Source: Lethocerus indicus (taxonomy: Eukaryota > Arthropoda > Insecta > Hemiptera > Belostomatidae). Taken from it: a DNA stretch of 64,000 nt. Location: NCBI GenBank assembly GCA_019843655.1, contig JACDQD010000001.1, positions 49,354,794 to 49,418,793 on the forward strand. The letters are read 5' to 3'. Position numbers and translations under genes: made by a program. How positions within the stretch are numbered: position 1 is the first letter of the stretch; the number at the start of each line of letters is the position of its first letter. Under the pieces are notes generated by a model. It worked only from the letters and a program-made list of their open reading frames with translations. It made no database searches and was not told the origin of the DNA. Below, in pieces: positions 37,040 to 50,608 of this stretch.

Positions 37040-39086
37040 GTTTTATTTATTTTTGTTGAATAGTATTAATTTTATTAAATTTCTTCACGAATATATATTT
37101 TTGAAAAATGTTCTATCTAGTGAAATGAAATCATTTTATGGATTTATTATAATATTTTCACAATTATTTTAACAAGACTTAGGACGTGTGAACAATATGA
37201 TATCAAATCACTTACATGTTAAAAAAGAGAGATTCAATTTATGAATTAGACATCTGAAATAGAAAATTGAGTGTGTTTGTATAGATACTACAAATTTGAT
37301 AATGTTGATGATATATATTTTACATATCTGTTAAATAAATTATTTTGAAAATCGTAATTGTATTATTTTTGAATTAAAACTTCCTTGAGTATACTTAATA
37401 TTAAATTTGAATATGCCTGGAATCTCAGAAATACAGAAATATTTTAGAAATTCGTAGCAATGTGTCGCAAGTTTAAAAGTGAAAATACGTTTCTTAGTAG
37501 TAGTTTTGGGAATAAAATACTTTAGTATTTTACTTACTTATTTAATTACTCAAAAAAGTATTTAGTATTATTTCATTATCTGGAAAATAGTATCTGGTTT
37601 ATGTGTTACCGCATTCATAGTGATAACTGAATGCTTTGCCAAATAAGCCAATGGAGACAATTACAAGAATGATATTTTTATATCAGATGCCTAATTACGC
37701 CATCTTCGCATTTTATAATGTAAAGATAGTGTTAGTTATCAACTTGGTGTTTTAGAAATCAATTTTTTCGGGTCATAGAATTCCATACATAAATAGTATG
37801 GCCGCAAATTAAGCTTTACTATGTTATCCACTTAATAAGAATGGGGACAATTATTGTTCCCTTGTCGGACGCAGGAAATTCCGATTGGTGGAATACTTAA
37901 AAAAAGTAGGAATGTAATCTCCAATCCTTAATTTGTCCAAACATAGCTTTTTAAATATATTCCTTCACTCCCAAACACGTTGATAAGGAATTCTGGCGTT
38001 GCTATGGATACCGGATTGGTGAGAAAAAAGTGCGATGGGAAACTTGGAATTGATAAAAGTTGGGAAACATCTTTATTCTATTATATAAAATTCAATTTAG
38101 TATCCAAAACGTGTTCATTCTGAGGGTGTGAGTTTTTACCGAAAACAAGAAATATTTGTCTAAGCAATCAGCTGATCTGTACGAGGTTAACTCTTGATTA
38201 TTGACACTGGCTTCGTTCGCTCCGTGTACCTGTTTGATCCCTTCCCTAGAGTAGCTTTATACTATTTAAATGTAAACTCTTATCCCGTTCTTGAACAGTG
38301 TGAATTTAGTATTTAAATACTAACTTTAATACTAACTAGTAACGATCTTGTTTTAATTTACGGTAACTGTTTCGTGATTAAGTTGATTTATTAAAGTGTT
38401 CGATATTGAATGATGCCAGTTCTGGATCCGGCATTTAGTTTCCTTTTTTATATTTGAATGGCTTCGTCTGATTTATAAAGTTTTCGTCATACTTTTCGTC
38501 AATCAGTTTTTTCTCATCCCTTTAAATTGTATTAATTTGTTTCTGCTTATTATATCTGCTGATTAATAAGCTGCCATAGTAAAAACTTACTTGGTATTTC
38601 CTCGAAATAGATATCTACAATATAAAAATAAGGAGGTGAAATACAGAATTAAAAATACTGTTTTCAAGTTTCGAGTTCATTCTTGCTCAAAATATTGATT
38701 TTCAAGATATTGTACAATTATTATTTTCCACTATTCTTTGTAGTTGTATTTGACAGTTTACAATATATGTTGTACATATTTGTTACTAGTTACGATTCTA
38801 TAAAAAATTGCCGCTTTAAAGATGTAATATAGTGATCTTATTTGACCTATGTATAGAAGTATTAGTATTTGTCTACTGCTTAGTTGACTGTTATCATCTG
38901 GTTACAATCAAAGGTATGTAAATTTGAATATTTATTCCATGGAAATTTTACAAAATAAAATACAGACCTATGGTTCTTGTCATAAGATATAACAAATTTC
39001 TTTCATATTTTGATCACAGTGTTACAGTCGATGTCTGTTACAGCCTGTCTGTTTCATCATTGGTGTTTATTGATTTCTAAACAAAA
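37040..39086. other. Intergenic region MAD2L1BP / GNPAT
   Basis: AT-rich, with AATAAA at 37334-37339 as a MAD2L1BP poly(A) candidate. The right part should hold the GNPAT promoter and 5' UTR. I see no conserved coding signal. Confidence 0.55.
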
Positions 39087-42000
39087 ATGACAAATGAGTG
39101 TCTCGTTCCATCTCATTATTCTGAATTCAAAGATATTTTGATTGATCGTCGTCATAGCAGCGATTTGCGATGGATTACACGAGTTATTAACTTTATTGAT
39201 GCCTATAAAAGTGATAAAAAGCCCCTCTCTCCAAAAGATCTAATAAAAGAAGTTTTAAGCAATGCGACACTATTTCATACCATTTTGAAAGTAAGTATAT
39301 ATTCTATCCATCCATATTAATGTTAAAGAATGTACAATATTAATACAAAATATAAATGTATATGTTTTTAATTAAATGCTTTTGTTCAATTTTCACCACG
39401 TTTTACCACCATTTTAGGTGTATGAAAATCAGAAAATTCCTGAAAGACAAATATGCGCCCAGGTTAAAAACATTCTAAAAGAGATCGGTTATCTTTATCA
39501 GTTACCTGTTGTGAGATGGTTAGGACTTGCTTTAGTAAAAATTGTAAAGAAAGTTTTATCTGGGCTGTACGTCAACGATCATAAATTAAATAAGGTACAA
39601 AAATATAAAAATTGAAATTATCATTCAATCAACGAATTTAATACATTTAACATTTATGATGTTTATATTTCTTTAGTATAACATTTAATGAGATTTATTT
39701 AATAATTCGTACTAGTGGTAGAACAGTGACAGTTAATATTTTCAGATGTCTTATAAGTGTTATTATTGTAATTACAGATAAAATCCAGTATGGGAAATAA
39801 CCCTGTATTGTTTGTCCCAACTCATCGCAGTTATGCCGATTTTATACTTATGGCTTTTGTTTGCTTTAGCTACGATATAGAAATTCCGTGTGTAGCCGCA
39901 GGAATGGGTGAAAAAATTTAATTCTTACTTAAAATTTATTTATCAATCGCAAGTTAAATGTTAATCTATTATTTTTAACTGCCCAATCATATCTTAGTTT
40001 GTCATCTATTACAGATTTTTATTCCATGTTGCTAATGGGAAAACTTCTACGTGACAGCAAGGCATTTTTCATGAGAAGAACTTTCTCAGACAATAAGGTG
40101 TATCGATTGGTTTTTGAAAAATATTTACATTATTTGGTTACCTTTGGGAATTCGCCAATTGAGTTTTTCATCGAGGGTACCCGGAGCCGATCTTCTAAAT
40201 CATTAATGCCGAAATTTGGTTTGTTTAAACCTATTCTGATATTGAACAATGATAATTGTGCTTGATCAAAATATTAGTATCTTAATTGTCTTTCCTTTTA
40301 TTAGAAAAATTTTGGTTAGTACCCTATTCGGATAATTTTAATATATGGTATATCCTAATGACAATGCCCATTATGTACATCTTAATATTAAAATAATCCG
40401 TTGCTCTTTTTGTGTATTGTCACGTTCAAATTATTTCATCATTTCCCCTGAAAAATTATAATTTATTATAAAACAAATTGCATTCAATTTAGTTTTTATC
40501 TTCATGTTCTGCGCATAGGAAACAAAAATGTACTTCAACTATGCTTCAACATTCATTGCATTTGCGCTTTTAACTAATATTTTGTTACTCCCCTAATTCA
40601 ATTGGACTTTATGAAATTAGGTTTTTTAACAATGGTGTTGGAAACATTTTATTCTGGAAATGTGCCAGATATAACAATTATTCCTGTGACCATAAGTTAT
40701 GACCGGTTATTGGAAGAAGAACTTTTTGCATATGAGCTCCTTGGTGTTCCAAAACCAAAGGAGTCAACAGTTGTGAGTATATGTACATTTAAAATACATA
40801 AATTCCCACTAAAAATAAATTTCCTTATTTAATAAATGATGCTGATGCATATTAGGAATGGTTGTCATTTAATGTATTGTAACTCTAGAACAAAGTAATT
40901 TTTAATTTAACCGTTATTTTATTTAAACTTTTAATTAAATCTTTGTTTCCATATATTACAGGGTCTTTTGAAGGCATTAAATACATTGAATCAGAGCTAT
41001 GGCAATGTATTTATTGATTTCAGCGAACCAATTTCAATTCGTGATTTTTTTAATGATGACATTGATTTTGTCACAAGATGTAAAAAAAGAGAAAACCGTC
41101 AAATTGTAAATCTTGCTCACACCATAATTAATAGGTAAGTGATTCTAAAGTGTGTAAATAAAATGTTAAATGTCTAATACACCATTCAATTGTATCATTT
41201 ATAATGATTCAGCTTACATTGTGGAAAGTCTGAATTGTTAAAATGTACATAGTCATTATTTTTAGGCAACAACAAATGCAAGTCATAGGGTGTTTCCATT
41301 TGTTTTCTCTTATTCTGAATAGTCATATTTCATTGAATGATCGTCATCACCTAACATTGGAAGAAATGTGTAATGATATACATTGGATTAGTTCGATTTT
41401 GATGAAATTGGGAGCTTCTGTTTATATCCACGGTATGATCAACAAATTTTACTGCATGCACATTTTATATAACATCTAACACCTTTGGCTGTATGTTGCT
41501 TCTAGTTTAATTTAACATTGTGCTTCTCTTCTCTAATAACATTACCTCTCTTAGAATATTAGACGACTGCTAATGTTTCTTTTGTAATCATTGGAATCAT
41601 TGTAGAATAGCTTCCCATTGTCCGATCCTCCCGATTCATCAGACAGTTGCTCACATTCAAAACAATGCACTATACTTTCAAGTAACACTTAAGGAGGAAA
41701 AAATGGAATCATCACACAAAGTAGTATTCCCTACTCTATATATTTAGTGATAACTTTTTAAAATTGTACAACGAAGATTTGCTGTTGGAAATGGTATGGA
41801 AATGAAGACAATCTTAACCTAAAAATGATAATGTTTTCTAACACCAAACGTGTAACATAAGCTCTTTTAGTCTGTCTGATTATTTCAATAGTGGCCTTCT
41901 TCAATTTTCTTACTTATGTGTGGGTCCCCCTGGAGCTGAGGGGGAATTGTCTTCTTTCAGTTTTGGGTTTCTGCTAGTGTTGACATGTCACCTTCTAATG

Positions 42001-45000
42001 AAATGCCAATTTACCCTTTGCTAATAGTTTCTAAGAGTGGATATGAGCAAAAGCTCAAGCAGTTCTAAAACATTTTCAAGTTTGAAGATTAATGTTATAT
42101 TTTAATATATTTGGACAGTTATTTTACTATATGGATAGCATTTTTTTGTATAATAATCGTGTAAAATACTATCTTGGTTATTTTTCAATGCTCGCCGTCA
42201 AATGATGTTCCTTCAAATTTTGTTTTTTGTGCCTTTGATCTTCCTATTCATCCTTATATTGTTGCACTACCAAAACCACATTCAATGCTAGAACAAATTA
42301 ATTATGGGAAGAGTACCTAAACTCCAGTATACTCATTACAACTCAGTTTTGAGTTTATTTGAAATCTTGCAACTATGCCAATAGTTAATTCTGGTTTACC
42401 CGAATATAAATACCTATAGTAATATGTATACCAACAGGTATATTTTTTGGTTAAATAGCAGTTTATGCACCCAGGGGTTTCCCCAGTTCTACATCTAGTT
42501 TTCATATTCTATATTCCTAATCAATCTCCACAACCTGAATCCCCCCCATATGGGAAGTGGCAAAGTAGCTGAAGAGGAGGAATTCAAATATATGTAAAAA
42601 AATAACTACTATTATGTTATTTCTATTTTATCTAACCTAACCAGGTCTGGGAGTGTAAACTGGGAATCAGCCTATTTTTCAATTTCTGAGCTGTTATTTG
42701 GGTGATGTTTAGATGGACTAAACATTCAAATCAAATTGAATGAGTTTGTTACATTGGGTACATTTATATTTATGTTCCATTACAGCAATATATTTTTGTT
42801 ATTTTCTGTACCGAAATATATTTTTGTTGATACAAAAATAGACTAATCATTTGTGTCTTTTCAGTAACTACCTTAGTAATTGTTATTGCTAATTCATTAT
42901 AATAAATATATTATATATTTTTGTTTATAATTTCATTTTATAAACTAAGAGTGTTTAATATGTGTGTTATTATTTCTTCAGAATTATTTTGTGCCAGTTC
43001 TATTATATATTTATTTTTGTTAAATAAAGTGCGCTTGATATTACTTTTTTGAATGTAATTAACAAATGTAACTAAATTAAAAATCTTAAGGATCTTATTT
43101 TTATACTTGCATAGCTTTATTTTATTCAATAGATGAAGTGTAGGAAAATGCTGAGTTCATTTTGTACTTTTATAAATAAGTGTTTTTATAAATAGTATTA
43201 TTCATTTAAAAAGTTCAAATGGTATATGTCCAAGAATGTTTTATCTACAGTTTTTTTCTGGAAGTTAACATATTTTTGTTTTCTTTGTAGGAACCATAGA
43301 GTCAGATGTTAAACGTGTAATTCAGGAACACAACAACATTGTTAGCTTGTCAGATAAAGGAATGATTAATCTTAAACGAATAGAGAGTAATGATAAAAAA
43401 AGAGGCTTGCAAGGTACTTTTTGTTATCTTAAAAGTTAATTAGGGGTTTCCGTAGCTGAGGCCACTGTTGTGGGACCTGTGTGAACCCAGAGGTCGGCGG
43501 TTAGAATCTGCCCAGGAAGCCTACTGTGGATGTTAGTCATACTAATGAGGGATACATGATCGGAGAAATAAGTGCTCCCTCTGATCATAATATATATTGT
43601 GATATATAGTGACGTATATTGGCTACTGCTATACTTGCACTATAAAAATTCAGTCAAAACAGTTACTTATATGATGAAATATTTGTGTTGAAATTATACG
43701 AGTCAACACTGGAAAACTATCAAATTATGTATGCAGCAGGAATTAATTTTTATGAATAGTATTGAATAGATAATACAAATAACAATATAAATTTTTATGT
43801 CAAAAAGCATGCATGATCAAAAAGCATCATGCATTCATGTTCATTCTTTTGGATTATATATGTAGTTTCAGTAAATAGTTGTACTATTGTACCTATATGT
43901 ATAAGTATTTTTATTTTGGAATTGGTAATTATCAGTTTTTCTTATTATGGTAATGAATCTCACCTAAAACATTTTTTACTCCCATTTAAATGTATTAGAT
44001 ATTGCTTTATTTTTCAGAGTCTTTTTTGTGCAATGAGATAATGAATAAAGCAGTTCCAGTTCTGATGCTACAGCTTTATATAAATCCTTGTTTGTACTTG
44101 TTAGTTAAACTTTCTATTATCACTACACTGTTAAAATGTACACAAAGTCTGCAGTTAACTTATGGTATGTTTTTCAAATTATATTTAACTAAGACTATTA
44201 TTATTAAAAGTATTTTGGTATTTAATCAATAAATTATTGAAAGCGTAAAAAGCTGAAATTAGTAAATAATTTAATATAACTTCCCCACAAGAAAATCAAT
44301 TATTCGGTATATTTTTGTATGTTTTCAGATGAATTAGTGAAGAAATATGAGAAATTAAAGCACCTTTTCTCTCATGAATTTGTTTTATTTGATGAGCCAT
44401 TGGATAAGGTAAGTGTACTTTATATATATTTATATACCCCTTAAAATTAAATTAAGTTATAAGTTAAAATAAAATTAGAGATCTGATCATGTTTTAGGAT
44501 TTTGAGAAAACTCTCAAGCAACTGGAATCAATGGATGTTATTCATTTTGAACGTGAAAATGTGATATTGGGGAAAGAGTTAAAATTTCAAGAGTTCCTTT
44601 ATAATATATTATATCCATTTCTTGTTGGTTACTTTATTGTTTCATCAGTTATTTCCGAAGTATGTACTCTCAGTATGTATTTTACTGTTTCTATTGTATA
44701 ACATAAAAGCAAGACAAAGTTTTCTTTTATTTATGAACATAATAAACATTGAAGATATTTATAAATATAAAGGTTATAGTGTTTTTAGCTGATAAATGTT
44801 ATCTTTTAGGAAAGTGGAAATCAAATAATGGAAAAACATATTTTGAGGCAGTCTCAAATTTTGGCAGAAAAATTATTATTAAATGGCGAAATAAGTCATC
44901 ATTATGTGTTATCTCTTAATATGCTTCGCTGTGCATTGTCTGCCATGATTTCAATAAAAGTACTATTAAAATCAGAAACGTAAGTAAAAAGAAGAAATCA

Positions 45001-45391
45001 AAGACCTCTTTTACCTTATTTTTTCACAGCTAATTACTATAAATAATACTAGTTCAGATGAGATAAAAAGGTATACAGTTACTAATTATGAAGTATAAAA
45101 AAAGAATTCACAGTGAGATAGAAAGTGTAATGAAATGAGAACAAATTCAACATTACATTTTATTCTAGGGTTGGAGAATTTAATATCAACAAAACTCATT
45201 TAGTTGAAATTTTGGAGTTATTAGGTATGTAAACTTATTTTTTTTTATAAGTTAAGGACATTTGTTTGTCATTTCAATTATTCTTTATGTAAAATTTACA
45301 TTTTTCAGATAACTTGTTACCTGTAAGAGAAAGAACATATGACAGCAGGAAAATTTTTATTCACAATTTTACTGAAAAGGCAAAGTTATAG
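39087..45391 (+). CDS. GNPAT: Dihydroxyacetone phosphate acyltransferase (peroxisomal, ether-lipid synthesis)
   Basis: Fourteen exons: 39087-39290, 39418-39594, 39778-39907, 40015-40218, 40621-40772, 40962-41134, 41266-41432, 43291-43413, 44018-44164, 44329-44408, 44498-44659, 44810-44979, 45169-45224, 45309-45391. All are in phase, giving 675 aa (human 680). GNPAT acylates DHAP in peroxisomes, the first step of plasmalogen and ether-lipid synthesis. Acyltransferase motifs: HX4D as PTHRSYADF (H143, D148), FMRR (189-192), EGTRSRS (from E224), and the IIPVTISYDRLLEE block. VPKPKEST is also typical. The protein ends in AKL, a peroxisomal targeting signal type 1. A SINE sits in intron 8. Poly(A) candidates at 45691-45696 and 45848-45853. 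Confidence 0.96.
43441..43580 (+). mobile_element. tRNA-derived SINE, copy 1
   Basis: In GNPAT intron 8. It starts with a G-rich head (GGGGTTTCCGTAGCTGAGGC), an A-box-like segment, and a B-box-like GGTCGGCGGTTAGAATCTGC, as in tRNA-derived SINEs. The head matches the element at 46017-46345. The 3' end is not well defined. Confidence 0.65.
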
Positions 45392-46016
45392 ATTTCATCA
45401 TTATGGATATGATTTTGATTAATACTCTGGAATTACTTTTACTGTTGTTTGTCAGTTCACCAGTGTAAATTATGAACAGTATTAAACATATTTAAGCTTA
45501 AAAAATCCATTGTAATTCATTGATATTTGTTTCAAGGAATTTATTGTCCTGTGAGTAAAATGTTTTTGCATTTTTCCTTTAAAATACTTTTGACTACTTA
45601 TTATTTCCCCCTTATGTTCTTTTTAAACTCTAAAGGGTGAGTAATTCTGCAGCACCTGTGAAGTATGACATAAGATAGGGACAACCTATTAATAAATTAA
45701 ATTAATAGATTAAGTTATTATGTGATCCTTTAATTGTTATTTCAAATTATTAAAATTAATTAAATGTTACATTTATTTTCTGTGTTGAATGTCTTCAATT
45801 GGTTTCTTATATTTGATCTGTAATTAATTCATTGTTTTATATTACTCAATAAACTGGTTTACACAAATCATACCTAATTTATTTTTGACTATTATTCTTT
45901 GTAATACTAGATTACTTTTCTTCTACCACACTGATGTACCATGGAGGTTTATTTATTGGAAGTATATTACAGGTATAAATTAATATTAATAATTTTATGA
46001 TTTGTAAAATTCAAGT
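45392..46016. other. GNPAT 3' flank
   Basis: AT-rich, with AATAAA hexamers at 45691-45696 and 45848-45853. No coding signal. Confidence 0.55.
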
Positions 46017-46345
46017 TAGGGGGTCCCGGTGGCTCAGGTCACAATTCAAGATTCCTGTATCACAATATTTAAGTATATATATGTAGAAAGGCCAGTAGGC
46101 CGGAATGCATGTAGTAGTCAATATTTGTATATCATTTTTCGATATCATATGTACATTCATTGAAAATAAAGTAATTTGTAATTGCAATTTTGGCTCAGGG
46201 CATTGGGGTGTACTGTAGAGCCTAAGGTCGGTGGTTTGAATCCACTCTGGTGAATGATGATAAGCCTGGCATCTGCTATGGATGATAGCTTCGAAGTTAG
46301 TCTGTTAATAGGGACAGAAATTAACAATTAGCGCTATATAAGCAC
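46017..46345 (+). mobile_element. tRNA-derived SINE, copy 2, interrupted by a 152-bp insertion
   Basis: The head GGGGGTCCCGGTGGCTCAGG is followed by 46039-46190, which is not SINE-like. The SINE then resumes with a repeated TGGCTCAGG and a B-box-type GGTCGGTGGTTTGAATCCAC. TGGCTCAGG occurs at 46030-46038 and 46191-46199, so it looks like a 9-bp target-site duplication around the inserted piece. The insert ends with AATAAA and a short AT-rich tail. Confidence 0.7.
46039..46190. mobile_element. 152-bp insertion nested in the SINE
   Basis: Bounded by the 9-bp duplication TGGCTCAGG. It contains GGCCAGTAGGCC and ends in an AATAAA-containing AT-rich tail. Origin unknown; a retroposed fragment is possible. 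Confidence 0.5.
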
Positions 46346-46929
46346 TGCAGAAAAAAAATTCATGTTAAAGAATATCTAAATTTAACTTTAACAAATTAAA
46401 ATGGTTATGAAAATATTATTTGTTTTTGTATAAAAGTTTGTGTTAAACCTTATTAAAGGTTTTAATTAAAATTTTATTTACAATTAAGAGTTTATTTATG
46501 ATTAAATGTTTTACCAGAAACTTTCAAGTTAAACAAATAACTGCTACACTTAATAGCCAAACTATTAGTCTGACTAATAGAATAGTTTTACTCAAGTATA
46601 ATAATTTTATTAGATCCACTAATTACCTAGGCAAATTATTTTTAACATTTTCGAAGGATGTTAAAGAATAAAAATTATGCATCCATCCATTTCGTGTTGA
46701 TGATAAGAAAAACATTAAAAATGACTGCATTCAGACTTAAAATAAGGTATAAACAAAATTAGAACATACAATATAGTCCTAAAGATTTAGGTAAGTCTAT
46801 TTTTAGAAATACAATGATAGTTATGCAACAAATAATAATTTATTATTACAGCAATACGCATTACAACTGAAATATTTTATAAATTCAGTACCATGAAAAT
46901 ATTAATTCTATTCTCTAAATGTTTAATAC
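46346..46929. other. AT-rich intergenic DNA
   Basis: Between the SINE and the mariner. I see no recognisable feature. Confidence 0.5.
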
Positions 46930-47878
46930 TAGGTTGTTGCAAAAATAATGCACGATATTCTTTACTCGACTTGTACACGCAGACTGGGGAATAAGCAATG
47001 TTGTTTACATCTATTATGTCATACAATATTGAAGCTTTTCTCATCCTCTTTGTTCATTTCGGACAATCATTTAGTTCAGTCTAAATTTAGGCCGTCGCAA
47101 TAGAAGATGTCAAACAAGAATTTTAGCCAAATATACTTTAATGAATTTAAGTTCAGCCGCAGCTCAGCTCAAACACCTCGAAATATCAATGATGTTTGGG
47201 GTAAAGGTAGTGTCAATAAATGCGGCGTTAAGCGTTGGTTTCAAAAATTTTGTTGTGGCAAATCCAGCCTTAATGAAAGGGAAGGTCACAGAGGTCTTTC
47301 CGCCATCAAACTTAATTAATTAGTGGTGGTTGAAGGTGATCTGATGAAACAACTCGAGAGATTACGGGGGAACTCTAAATGCTCCTTATTCAACAATCAC
47401 AGACCGCATTTAGAGCAACTTAGAAAAATGAAAGAGACAGGGACTGTAATGCCTGCTGTACAACAGTCAAGCTGTGAACAACAGTCAAAGGAATCATCAT
47501 ATAAGATCGAGATCTGCTCTTCTCTTCTTTTAAGTGACACAAACATAGTGGTTAAATCAAGGTCAAGCTTGCAAGCACTTTCCGAAACCAAATCTGCACC
47601 AAAAGAAGGTGATGATAACTGTTCGCTGGTCTGAACCGGCTACAGACAAGAATATTTAAGTAAAGTATATTTGGTTGAAATCCTTTTTTGACATCTTGTA
47701 TTGCGACAGCCTGAATTTAGACTGAACTAAATGATTGTTCTAAATGCATATGAATGAAAGAGGATGAGAAAAGTTTCACTATCATATAAGATAATAGATT
47801 TAAACAACATTGCATATTCACCAGTTTGTGTGTACAAGTCGAATAAGGAAAATCCTGCATTATTTTTGCAACTACCTA
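46930..47878 (+). mobile_element. Defective mariner-like transposon with long inverted arms
   Basis: The termini TAGGTTGTTGCAAAAATAAT and its near-complement at the right resemble mariner ends and are flanked by TA. The inverted arms are far longer than usual: 46930-47140 pairs with 47661-47878 over more than 200 bp. The pairing includes the transposase start codon (ATG at 47107; an inverted counterpart on the minus strand at 47692-47694), so the right end is an inverted copy of the left end, not the normal 3' end. Total length of about 950 bp is short of the usual 1.3 kb. Not autonomous. Confidence 0.85.
47107..47634 (+). pseudogene. Mariner transposase remnant
   Basis: The first frame (47107-47319) carries the N-terminal helix-turn-helix region, with NINDVWGKGSVN and VKRWFQKF as in mariner transposases. 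It stops early. Pieces of the later protein recur in other frames, for example YKIEICSSLLL, which matches the conserved RFEICSSLL block. Stops, frameshifts and deletions make it non-functional, and the catalytic DDD region is essentially gone. Confidence 0.8.
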
Positions 47879-47930
47879 ATAAAAAGGTAGGCTATATACT
47901 AATATTTGGCACAAAATATTCCAAGATCAA

Positions 47931-48980
47931 TTAGTCCCATTTCCATTGTTTCCCTGGTGTTTTAGGCTTCATAATAACTTCTACTTGATTCCCGCTGAAA
48001 ATAAGGGTAAAAAGAATTATTCTAGCCAATGCACTCATGTTAATGAGCTCCCCTCTTTCAATGACTTGAAATTTGCACCCAAATGGATACCGATTAGAAC
48101 AGATTTACTTTAAGAGCAAAAATTCATATAATGGACTCCTGGATTGTAAATACCTCTTAGTTGAAATCTGCTTATGACTAGGAGATACCAACAGATGTGG
48201 TGGGGAAGCATCTCTCCTTCCATCCCTGGCATAGTAATAATTGGCATTGAGCTTATGAGCTGGCCCTTCGGGTAGATTCGGAGCCGGCTGAGTTCTTGCT
48301 GAATAATAATCTTCAAATCTGAGTGGGCTGTTGTGAGTTCTCTGATTGAAAGTAACAAAAATATAACAATTATAATCTATGATTTGAAAATTAATCAATT
48401 GAAATATGCGAATACTCAGTTTTGCAAACGACTAAAATTATTGTATCGGTAGATATTTTGCTAATTTAAAAACATCTGGCTAGCTAACAACAGCCTAAAA
48501 AACTGAGACATGATTGATGCAACACTAAAACTTAATTTGTATAGCGCAATAGGTGGCTTTTGACCTGTTATGTGCTTTCTAAAACTAGAAATAATCTATG
48601 AAATAATGGATTTCATGCTGAAAGCAGATTCTGCCTTTTCACCTATTTGATCTAAATTATCGAAAAGAATGCCTACAAAGAAAAGTGAACATAACTTATG
48701 AAATCAAGCAAGTTGAAACAATTAAGGTTTTAATCATGGAAATTTATATTTCCACTTAAGCAATATCAAAATTATCGATGAAAATCAAGTTTTTGCAAAT
48801 CTTTAGGGAGGTGATAAAAGCAGTAGGACACAAATAATGAACCTAATCTCTTTAGCGTTAACCTTTTTCTAACTCCTCTTAAAAAATAAACTTACACGTT
48901 CCTATCGTACCTACCCCTAAAAGAAAATTCCTTAACATACTCATAATCGGTGTCACATTTCTGGGTTCCACTTTCACCAT
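47931..48980 (-). CDS. NDUFA7: NADH dehydrogenase 1 alpha subcomplex subunit 7 (complex I accessory, B14.5a)
   Basis: Three exons: 48915-48980, 48154-48341, 47931-47994, in phase, 105 aa (human 113). It is an accessory subunit of mitochondrial complex I. The diagnostic stretch ARTQPAPNLPEGPAHKLNAN followed by YYYARDGRRDASPP is in exon 2, and the C-terminus KTPGKQWKWD in exon 3 matches the family's terminal region. For exon 1, GGG followed by GTAGGT is used because it keeps phase and aligns; a GTAAG 20 bases further on would create a stop. The stop codon is only 53 bp from the mariner, and I see no standard AATAAA before it, so the 3' UTR may run into the transposon. Confidence 0.92.
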
Positions 48981-50041
48981 TTTTCAACCGGTAATCACGA
49001 AACCAAGAACCGAACGATGGAAAATTGTAAAATGAACAGATGTCAGAGAAGTTTGTGCCGATCACTAGAGACGGAGAGAGGACGGGGTCTTACCTTCCAA
49101 AATTCTGAATCGGTAGGCACCGCCCACAGCGAGCAAAAATCTTTATTATAAACGAAACGAACTTTCTTATATTCGTATAAACATAATACCGAAGACTACT
49201 TATGAAATATAAAATGTAGACGAGGCGATAACATCACTTATATTAACAAATAAAACAAGATAGGTTGACGCCCGTTCCCCAATAGCAATATCTCGAGAAT
49301 TGCTTTGTTAATGATTTCTTCAAATTTATCGATAGGACTGTCGATTTATCGTGGATCTAATATTCGCTAGAATTTTTACATCGTTAAGGCAAACATCATT
49401 ATATAAAGCGTTTTACGATTTACCGGCTAGCCTGATTAACTCCCATTCAATCGGTTCAGTTCTCCGGAAGCACTCAATTATATTTTTGCTCGTGTTCTGA
49501 AGAAAGTAAACAATTTCGGCTCATACGACGGGTGGAATAAAATTGGATAGGCGTCAGCCGGAACAAATTAAAAGCGGAATTACTCCATTATATCGGGAAA
49601 CGGTCTCGCATTTTTCGGCCCGCCCCACAAAATGCGAAGCCCGATCGTCCATTCCGATTTTTTACTTTCTCAAGAATTTTCTCCATCGTCTGGTGGACGA
49701 AAGTCGACGTTTTATCTGCCGATCAGAGATAAATGCCGAGTATCGGAATTATTTCCGATGGAAAAATGGAAAAACGCGATCAATGAAGAGGAGTCCTCCC
49801 TGAGAACGGTCGAAGGACGGTAGTCCCCCGTCGGTAGCACCGTTAACCGGAGATCTTATTGTTCAAACAAAATATCGCCGTCTCTCCAATTTATATTTAA
49901 TTAGGCGATAAGATAAAAAGGAGAGGTGATGAAAGGGGGGGATCGCGTACTAAACGCGTACGTAAATTAGTGGCGTACGTCCGATCGTCCGTCGGATTCC
50001 GAAATGCGTCGCTGTCGGAGTAGCGAGGGCTGATAGGGGAA
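48981..50041. other. Divergent intergenic region NDUFA7 / neuropeptide GPCR
   Basis: CpG content rises here relative to 24-48 kb. It should contain both promoters and the receptor 5' UTR. I see no conserved coding signal or clear core promoter motif. Confidence 0.5.
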
Positions 50042-50495
50042 ATGTCCGAGACGAACGGGACCCTCTGGGAAAATATGACCGTGGAGGAATACCTTGTGGT
50101 GGCCCGGGGGCCCAAGCATCTGCCGGTGGCGGTGGTGCTCCCGATCACGCTCATCTACGCGGTTATATTCCTGACGGGGGTGATCGGCAACTTGGCTGTC
50201 TGCCTGGTCATCATCACCAACCCTGCTATGCACACTGCCACTAACTACTACCTGTTCAGCCTCGCCGTTTCCGACCTCACGCTCCTACTCCTCGGTCAGT
50301 CGAAAATATTACTCCAATACACTTATCCATCCATCCACGTTCTCATGCCCCACGTTACTCTCTTAAACTCGTAAATCCCATTTATTGCAGGCCTCCCGAA
50401 TGACTTAAGCGTTTACTGGCAGCAGTATCCATGGCCGTTAGGAATTGAGTTATGCAAATTCAGAGCTTTAATTTCAGAAATGTAAGACAAAATCG

Positions 50496-50530
<35 letters not shown>

Positions 50531-50549
50531 TATATAAATAAATAAATAA

Positions 50550-50608
<59 letters not shown>

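Noticed and set aside
46191..46270. Possible tRNA gene from A-box and B-box-like motifs
   Set aside because: No cloverleaf can be drawn; the same head occurs at 43441, so it is a SINE.
48891..48914. Stronger GTAAG donor for NDUFA7 exon 1
   Set aside because: Using it creates a stop at the junction and breaks alignment; the GTAGGT donor at 48914 keeps phase.
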